Assembly: GCA_900100595.1 (NCBI GenBank)
Contig: FMUA01000006.1
Location: 110,817 to 159,784, forward strand
Reading direction: 5' to 3'
From: Ruminococcaceae bacterium P7
GTDB taxonomy: Bacteria > Bacillota > Clostridia > Oscillospirales > Acutalibacteraceae
DNA length: 48,968 nt
Below, piece by piece: positions 43,874 through 48,968 of this stretch (the stretch's first letter is position 1; every line of letters starts with the position of its first letter). The translations under genes were made by a program, and so were the position numbers. Below the pieces are notes generated by a model. That model worked only from the letters and a program-made list of their open reading frames with translations, did no database searches and was not told the origin of the DNA.

Positions 43874-45640
43874 TTGAAAAAAGGAATTATCACAAAGGTG
43901 GCAGGTCCCCTTGTCATCGCCGAGGGCATGCGCGACGCGAATATGTTCGACGTTGTGCGCGTCAGTGAGCAGCGGCTCATCGGCGAGATCATCGAGATGC
44001 ACGGCGACCGCGCCTCCATTCAGGTATATGAGGAAACCTCGGGTCTCGGTCCCGGGGAAACCGTCGAATCCACGGGCGCTCCGCTTTCGGTTGAGCTGGG
44101 TCCCGGTCTGATCGGCGCGATCTACGACGGTATCCAGCGTCCGCTCGACGAAATCATGAAGGTCGCGGGCACCAACCTCAAGAGAGGTATCGACGTTCCC
44201 TCTCTCGACCACACCAAAAAGTGGCGCTTCACTCCCGCTGCCAAAAAGGGCGACAAGCTCGTCGCGGGCGACATTCTCGGAACCGTACAGGAAACCGCCG
44301 CTGTGCTGCACAAGATCCTTGTTCCCAACAAGGTGAGCGGCGAGCTGACGAAGATCTCCGAGGGCGACTTCACCATCGACGACGTTGTCGCGGTCATCAA
44401 GACCGATAACGGCGACAGGGAGATCAAAATGTTCACCACATGGCCTGTCCGCGTGGGCAGACCCTACAAGAAAAAGCTCTCTCCCGACATTCTTCTGACA
44501 ACCGGTCAGAGACCGATCGACACCCTCTTCCCGCTTGCAAAGGGCGGCGTAGCGGCTGTTCCCGGACCGTTCGGTTCCGGCAAGACCGTCGTTCAGCACC
44601 AGCTCGCGAAATGGGCGGCGGCGGACATCATCGTCTACATCGGCTGCGGCGAACGCGGCAACGAGATGACCGACGTTCTCAACGAGTTCCCCGAGCTGAA
44701 AGACCCCCGCACGGGCAACTCGCTGATGGAGAGAACCGTATTGATCGCCAACACCTCCGACATGCCTGTTGCGGCGCGTGAGGCTTCTATCTACACCGGC
44801 ATCACCATCGCGGAATACTTCCGCGACATGGGCTATACCGTCGCGCTGATGGCGGATTCCACCTCCCGCTGGGCGGAGGCGCTGCGTGAAATGTCCGGCA
44901 GACTCGAGGAAATGCCCGGTGAGGAAGGATATCCCGCTTATCTCGGCAGCCGTCTGGCGCAGTTCTACGAAAGAGCAGGACGCGTGCTGGTCAACGGCAC
45001 CGAGGAAACCGAGGGCGCGCTCTCCGTTATCGGAGCGGTATCCCCTCCGGGCGGCGATATCTCCGAGCCTGTCTCTCAGGCGACCCTGCGTATCGTCAAG
45101 GTTTTCTGGGGACTCGACGCGGCTCTCGCCTACAAGCGTCACTTCCCCGCTATCAACTGGCTGACCTCCTATTCGCTCTACACCGACCAGCTCTCCAAGT
45201 GGTTCTCCGAGAACGCCGCTCCCGACTTTATGGAGCTGCGCGGCAGACTGATGGCGCTGCTCCAGGACGAGAGCGAGCTGCAGGAGATCGTCAACCTCGT
45301 CGGTATGGACGCGCTCTCCGCTCCCGACCGTCTCAAGCTTGAATCCGCGCGTTCCATCCGTGAGGACTACCTCCATCAGAACGCCTTTGACCCCACCGAC
45401 ACCTACACCTCCCTGCCCAAGCAGGTGCTGATGATGCGCGCTATCCTGAGCTTCTACGACAAGGCGCTCGAAGCGCTGCAGAACGGCGGCAACATCGAGA
45501 TGCTCGTCAATCTGCCCGTCAGAGAGAGGATCGGCCGTTTCAAGTATGAACCCGAGGACAAGGTGCAGGCGGAATTTGAGTCCATCGAGGCTCAGCTCGA
45601 CAGCGAGATCGCTGATGTTCTAAAAAGGAGTGATGACTGA
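43874..45640 (+). CDS. ntpA: V-type ATPase catalytic subunit A
   Basis: The 588-residue ATP-hydrolysing subunit. Walker A is GPFGSGKTV, then GCGERGNEM, and the [12 protein letters not shown] motif, all typical. The N-terminal barrel starts [17 protein letters not shown]. The start is a TTG at 43874, placed 6 bases after TGAGGTG; this gives the expected length, while an upstream start would be inside subunit F. The stop overlaps the subunit B ATG by one base. Confidence 0.97.
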   Translation: MKKGIITKVAGPLVIAEGMRDANMFDVVRVSEQRLIGEIIEMHGDRASIQVYEETSGLGPGETVESTGAPLSVELGPGLIGAIYDGIQRPLDEIMKVAGTNLKRGIDVPSLDHTKKWRFTPAAKKGDKLVAGDILGTVQETAAVLHKILVPNKVSGELTKISEGDFTIDDVVAVIKTDNGDREIKMFTTWPVRVGRPYKKKLSPDILLTTGQRPIDTLFPLAKGGVAAVPGPFGSGKTVVQHQLAKWAAADIIVYIGCGERGNEMTDVLNEFPELKDPRTGNSLMERTVLIANTSDMPVAAREASIYTGITIAEYFRDMGYTVALMADSTSRWAEALREMSGRLEEMPGEEGYPAYLGSRLAQFYERAGRVLVNGTEETEGALSVIGAVSPPGGDISEPVSQATLRIVKVFWGLDAALAYKRHFPAINWLTSYSLYTDQLSKWFSENAAPDFMELRGRLMALLQDESELQEIVNLVGMDALSAPDRLKLESARSIREDYLHQNAFDPTDTYTSLPKQVLMMRAILSFYDKALEALQNGGNIEMLVNLPVRERIGRFKYEPEDKVQAEFESIEAQLDSEIADVLKRSDD

Positions 45641-47013
45641 TGCCAAAGGAATACCGTACTATCCGTGAGGTCGCGGGTCCTCTGATGATGATCAGCGACG
45701 TGGATGACGTCAAATATGACGAGCTGGGTGAAATCGAGCTGCCGAGCGGCGAAACACGCCGCTGCAAGGTGCTTGAGGTCAACGGCACCAACGCGCTTGT
45801 TCAGCTTTTTGACTCCGCCGCGGGCATCAACCTCGCAGGCTCCAAGGTGAGATTCCTCGGACGCTCGATGGAGCTTCCCGTATCTCCCGACATGCTCTCC
45901 CGCGTTTTCGACGGTCTGGGCAATCCCATCGACGACGGTCCCGCGCTGATTCCCGAGAAGCGTATGGACGTCAACGGCACCCCCATGAACCCTGCAGCAC
46001 GCAACTATCCGCAGGAATTTATCCAGACAGGTATCTCCGCGATCGACGGTCTGAACACCCTCGTAAGAGGTCAGAAGCTGCCGATTTTCTCCGCTTCGGG
46101 TCTTCCCCACGCGCAGCTCGCTGCTCAGATCGCCCGTCAGGCGACCGTAAGAGGAAAGAACGAGCAGTTCGCTGTTGTTTTCGCCGCAATGGGTATCACC
46201 TTTGAGGAGGCGGATTACTTCATCCAGTCCTTCAAGGAGACCGGCGCAATCGACAGAACCGTCATGTTCGTCAACCTTGCGAACGACCCCGCGATCGAGC
46301 GTATCGCCACCCCAAAAATGGCGCTGACCGCAGCGGAATATCTCGCGTTCGATCTGGGCATGCACGTGCTCGTTATCATGACCGACATCACCAACTACGC
46401 CGACGCGCTCCGTGAGGTTTCCGCGGCGCGTAAGGAGGTTCCCGGACGCCGCGGCTATCCCGGCTATATGTACACCGACCTCGCGACGCTCTATGAGAGA
46501 GCAGGCAGACTGAGAGGCAAGGACGGCTCCATTACGCTGATCCCGATTCTCACCATGCCCGAGGACGACAAAACCCATCCCATCCCCGACCTGACAGGCT
46601 ACATCACAGAGGGGCAGATCATCCTTTCGCGTGAGCTGTACCGCAAGGGCGTCACACCGCCGATCGACGTACTGCCCTCGCTGTCACGACTCAAGGACAA
46701 GGGTATCGGTCCCGACAGAACCAGAAAGGACCATGCGGCAACCATGAACCAGCTCTTCGCGGCATACGCGAGAGGTAAGGACGCGCGTGAGCTGATGGTC
46801 ATTCTCGGTGAGGCGGCGCTGACCGATATGGATAAGAAATACGCGGAATTCGCCGAGGCGTTTGAGAAAGAATACGTCTCTCAGGGCTACAACGCGAACC
46901 GCTCGATCGAGGAAACCCTCGACATCGGCTGGAAGCTGCTGGCGATTCTGCCGCGTTCCGAGCTGAAACGTATCAAGGACGATATGCTTGACGAGTTATA
47001 TCCGAAGAAATAA
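45640..47013 (+). CDS. ntpB: V-type ATPase regulatory subunit B
   Basis: The 457-residue non-catalytic subunit that alternates with A in the head. It keeps [10 protein letters not shown] and [27 protein letters not shown] (quoted here in parts: [10 protein letters not shown] and [10 protein letters not shown]) and lacks a true Walker A. The ATG shares one base with the end of subunit A and follows AAAAAGGAG. Confidence 0.97.
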   Translation: MPKEYRTIREVAGPLMMISDVDDVKYDELGEIELPSGETRRCKVLEVNGTNALVQLFDSAAGINLAGSKVRFLGRSMELPVSPDMLSRVFDGLGNPIDDGPALIPEKRMDVNGTPMNPAARNYPQEFIQTGISAIDGLNTLVRGQKLPIFSASGLPHAQLAAQIARQATVRGKNEQFAVVFAAMGITFEEADYFIQSFKETGAIDRTVMFVNLANDPAIERIATPKMALTAAEYLAFDLGMHVLVIMTDITNYADALREVSAARKEVPGRRGYPGYMYTDLATLYERAGRLRGKDGSITLIPILTMPEDDKTHPIPDLTGYITEGQIILSRELYRKGVTPPIDVLPSLSRLKDKGIGPDRTRKDHAATMNQLFAAYARGKDARELMVILGEAALTDMDKKYAEFAEAFEKEYVSQGYNANRSIEETLDIGWKLLAILPRSELKRIKDDMLDELYPKK

Positions 47014-47034
47014 GGATACTCGGAGGTAAGATAT

Positions 47035-47691
47035 ATGGCAGTTATGAATGTAAACCCCACCCGCATGCAGCTGAGCAAGCTCAAAAAGCAGCTCACCACC
47101 GCGGTCAGGGGACATAAGATGCTCAAGGACAAGCGCGACGAGCTGATGCGGCAGTTTCTCGACCTCGTGCGGGAAACCAAGGATCTGCGCGAACAGGTGG
47201 AGAAGGAGCTGGAAAGCTGCAACGCCCACTTTGTTAATGCGGGAGCCGTTATGAGCAAGGAAGCGCTCGACGCGTCCCTGCTCTCTCCCAAGCAGCAAAT
47301 CAGCGTAGAGGTCGGCTCCAAGAACGTCATGAGCGTAGAGATTCCCCAGTTTGAGAGCGGCACCCGCACCTCGGACAAGGGCGACATCTTCCCCTATGGC
47401 TTCGCGTTCACCTCCTTTGAGCTTGACGACGCTGTCATGAGCCTTGACAAGCTCCTCCCCGACCTGATCAAGCTCGCACAGTACGAAAAGAGCTGCGAGC
47501 TGATGTCGGCGGAAATCGAAAAGACGCGCCGCAGGGTCAATTCCCTGGAGCACGTCATGATCCCGCGCTATCAGGAGACCATCAAGTACATCTCCATGAA
47601 GCTCGAGGAAAACGACCGCAGCAGCCGCACAAGGCTGATGAAGGTCAAGGATATGCTGCTCGACAAGGCGCATCATTACAGCGCACAATAA
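47035..47691 (+). CDS. ntpD: V-type ATPase subunit D (central stalk)
   Basis: The 218-residue long coiled-coil axle. It starts NPTRMQLSKLKKQLTTAVRG, followed by HKMLKDKRDELMR, and has VNSLEHVMIPRYQETIKYI near the C-terminus, both characteristic. It is the last gene of the operon and is followed by a perfect hairpin. Confidence 0.97.
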   Translation: MAVMNVNPTRMQLSKLKKQLTTAVRGHKMLKDKRDELMRQFLDLVRETKDLREQVEKELESCNAHFVNAGAVMSKEALDASLLSPKQQISVEVGSKNVMSVEIPQFESGTRTSDKGDIFPYGFAFTSFELDDAVMSLDKLLPDLIKLAQYEKSCELMSAEIEKTRRRVNSLEHVMIPRYQETIKYISMKLEENDRSSRTRLMKVKDMLLDKAHHYSAQ

Positions 47692-47694
47692 ACG

Positions 47695-47730
47695 AATCAG
47701 AGGCTGCTATAGACAAGGCAGCCTCTGATT
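47695..47730 (+). terminator. Hairpin ending the V-ATPase operon
   Basis: A perfect 13-bp stem (AATCAGAGGCTGC with GCAGCCTCTGATT) and 10-base loop, 3 bases after the ntpD stop. The tail is AT-rich without a pure T-run. Confidence 0.8.
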
Positions 47731-47763
47731 ATTATGTGTAATTGTTCTCCTGTTTGGCTGTAA

Positions 47764-47801
47764 AAAAACAACTCACAGGCAATAACCTGTGAGTTGTTTT
47801 T
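47764..47801 (-). terminator. Terminator of the rRNA-tRNA operon
   Basis: A 16-bp perfect stem (47764-47779 with 47786-47801) with a 6-base loop and a T-run on the minus strand. The stem begins right at the encoded CCA of tRNA-Ser(GCU). It can also stop plus-strand readthrough. Confidence 0.92.
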
Positions 47802-47890
47802 GGCGGAGGACAAGGGATTTGAACCCTCGCGCCGCGTTAGCGACCTACTCCCTTAGCAGGGGAGCCTCTTCACCACTTGAGTAATCCTCC
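47801..47890 (-). tRNA. tRNA-Ser(GCU)
   Basis: Class II tRNA with a long variable arm. The anticodon loop reads CTGCTAA, so the anticodon is GCT (reads AGC/AGU). The acceptor GGAGGAT pairs with GTCCTCC, and CCA is encoded. Confidence 0.96.
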
Positions 47891-47918
47891 GTATAGTAAA
47901 GTGAATGATTGATTAAAT

Positions 47919-48007
47919 TGGCGGAGAGAAAGGGATTCGAACCCTTGGTCCCTTGCGGGATCACTAGTTTTCAAGACTAGCTCCTTAAACCACTCGGACA
48001 TCTCTCC
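47919..48007 (-). tRNA. tRNA-Ser(UGA)
   Basis: Class II tRNA. The anticodon loop CTTGAAA gives TGA (reads UCN codons). The acceptor GGAGAGA pairs with TCTCTCC; CCA is encoded. Confidence 0.96.
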
Positions 48008-48110
48008 ATATGTTCCGATGTATCACAAGAATTATTGTATCATATTTATGCAGAAATGTCAAGCAAAATATGAAATACCGAAAAAAAATATTGAAATCCA
48101 CTACAAAAAT

Positions 48111-48226
<116 letters not shown>

Positions 48227-48245
48227 TTAATTGTAGCGGATTTCA

Positions 48246-48321
48246 TGGCTCCCCCAACTGGGCTCGAACCAGTGACATCATGATTAACAGTCATGCGCTC
48301 TACCGACTGAGCTATGGAGGA
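48246..48321 (-). tRNA. tRNA-Asn(GUU)
   Basis: The anticodon loop CTGTTAA gives GTT. The acceptor TCCTCCA pairs with TGGGGGA; CCA is encoded. It sits between the two 5S genes. Confidence 0.96.
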
Positions 48322-48341
48322 ATGTTTGGCTTTCGCCTTGT

Positions 48342-48457
48342 GTTAGCATCTCCCTATTTTCACACCTCGTCGCCAAGGCACTATCTTCGGCACCACTGAG
48401 CTTAACTTCTGTGTTCGGGATGGGAACAGGTGGACCCTCAGCGTCATCGACACTAAC
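48342..48457 (-). rRNA. 5S rRNA, copy B
   Basis: A 116-base 5S gene, about 92% like copy A. The closing helix is GTTAGTGTC with GATGCTAAC. Most differences from copy A keep base pairing. Confidence 0.96.
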
Positions 48458-48492
48458 TATATTAACGTCCAGAAAGAACGTTATTTATATGA

Positions 48493-48567
48493 TGGTGACT
48501 CGTGCGGGAATCGAACCCGCGTTGCCGGCGTGAGAGGCCGGAGTCTTAACCGCTTGACCAACGAGCC
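48493..48567 (-). tRNA. tRNA-Glu(CUC)
   Basis: The anticodon loop CTCTCAC gives CTC (reads GAG). The acceptor GGCTCGT pairs with ACGAGTC, one G-U included; CCA is encoded. It is the second tRNA after the 23S gene. Confidence 0.93.
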
Positions 48568-48608
48568 GTTTGAATCAAGGGGCTCATTGTTGAGCCCCTC
48601 TCTTGTTT

Positions 48609-48684
48609 TGGTGCACCATCAGGGGCTCGAACCCGGGACACCCTGATTAAGAGTCAGGTGCTCTACCAACTGAGCTAATGGTGC
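48609..48684 (-). tRNA. tRNA-Lys(CUU)
   Basis: The anticodon loop CTCTTAA gives CTT (reads AAG). The acceptor GCACCAT pairs with ATGGTGC; CCA is encoded. It is the first tRNA after the 23S gene. Confidence 0.96.
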
Positions 48685-48773
48685 ATATTTGAGCTTTCAA
48701 GTGCCCTGAAAACTGAATAAAGAAGAGATGAAGGAGATGGTATTGATACTGACTAGACCAAAGTACCATACTT

Positions 48774-48968
48774 TGTGGTCAAGCCCTCGACCTATTAGTA
48801 CTGCCAAGCTGAACATGTCACCATGCTTACACACGCAGCCTATCAACCTCGTAGTCTTCAAGGGGTCTTACTCGTTTACACGATGGGATATCTAATCTTG
48901 GAGTCGGTTTCACGCTTAGATGCTTTCAGCGTTTATCCGTTCCGTACATAGCTGCCCAGCTGTGCCAC
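48774..48968 (-). rRNA. 23S rRNA, 3' end (partial)
   Basis: Read on the minus strand, the end of the window contains the conserved 23S 3' region, with GTTGATAGGCTGCGTGTGTAAG and GTACTAATAGGTCGAGGG-type sequence (given in short parts). The gene continues beyond base 48968. The exact 3' end is estimated from the closing helix. Confidence 0.95.

Noticed and set aside
43871..45376. 501-codon minus-strand frame opposite ntpA
   Set aside because: Antisense to a catalytic subunit with all motifs; no start signal.

Overview
The window looks like chromosome from a Gram-positive, endospore-forming gut anaerobe of the Ruminococcus (Oscillospiraceae) type. The evidence is a gpr-spoIIP sporulation pair, three secreted proteins ending in cellulosome-type dockerins (CotH-like, starch-binding and papain-like), an alpha-amylase with a starch-binding module, strong AAGGAGG-type ribosome binding sites, and an Enterococcus-style V-type ATPase operon. 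A relative of the starch degrader R. bromii is a reasonable guess, but no 16S rRNA gene is present to prove it.

Layout. Bases 1-1559 (minus) hold the N-terminal 519 codons of a secreted protein with two X25-like modules and a cohesin-like domain. Bases 1.7-4.5 kb (minus) carry galE, a cyclophilin, a DUF2752 protein and a repeat-rich DUF4190 membrane protein. Bases 4.6-11.7 kb (minus) form one tight operon: alr, polA, a YwlE-like phosphatase, rimI, a secreted CotH-dockerin protein and tsaD. putP runs the other way at 11.9-13.5 kb. Bases 13.9-18.0 kb (minus) hold the starch pair, a secreted alpha-amylase and a dockerin protein with two starch-binding modules. Then come rarA, glyA, dusB with a surface protein, and spoIIP-gpr (all minus), followed by a plus-strand dockerin-bearing C1 protease.

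Bases 26.3-30.5 kb contain a membrane-bound XRE/YcxB-like regulator with a 60-residue partner, glpK and a patatin-like lipase. At 30.6-32.2 kb is an NhaC antiporter with two DnaJ-type CxxCxGxG motifs. Bases 32.5-36.4 kb (plus) are a three-gene unit: acyl-CoA ligase, sodium:solute symporter and K+ channel. Next come an apparently leaderless orphan DNA methyltransferase, a family 2 glycosyltransferase and a TetR regulator. Bases 39.1-47.7 kb are a nine-gene V-type ATPase operon in the order F-I-K-E-C-G-A-B-D. Its rotor subunit keeps the residues that bind Na+ in the Enterococcus enzyme. With putP, the second symporter and NhaC, this suggests sodium-based bioenergetics.

The right end (47.8-48.97 kb, minus) is the distal part of an rRNA operon: 23S 3' end, tRNA-Lys, tRNA-Glu, 5S, tRNA-Asn, a second 5S, tRNA-Ser(UGA), tRNA-Ser(GCU) and a strong terminator. 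The two 5S copies differ by compensated base pairs.

Many genes have well-formed sigma-A promoters, nearly all with a 17-bp spacer. Starts were chosen by ribosome binding site, so several are shorter than the longest possible reading frame. Nothing here is a CRISPR array, prophage or insertion sequence. The items most worth a second look are the ligase-symporter-channel cassette, the zinc-ribbon-like NhaC, the CotH-dockerin gene inside a housekeeping operon, the cohesin/X25 surface protein, and the covarying 5S pair.
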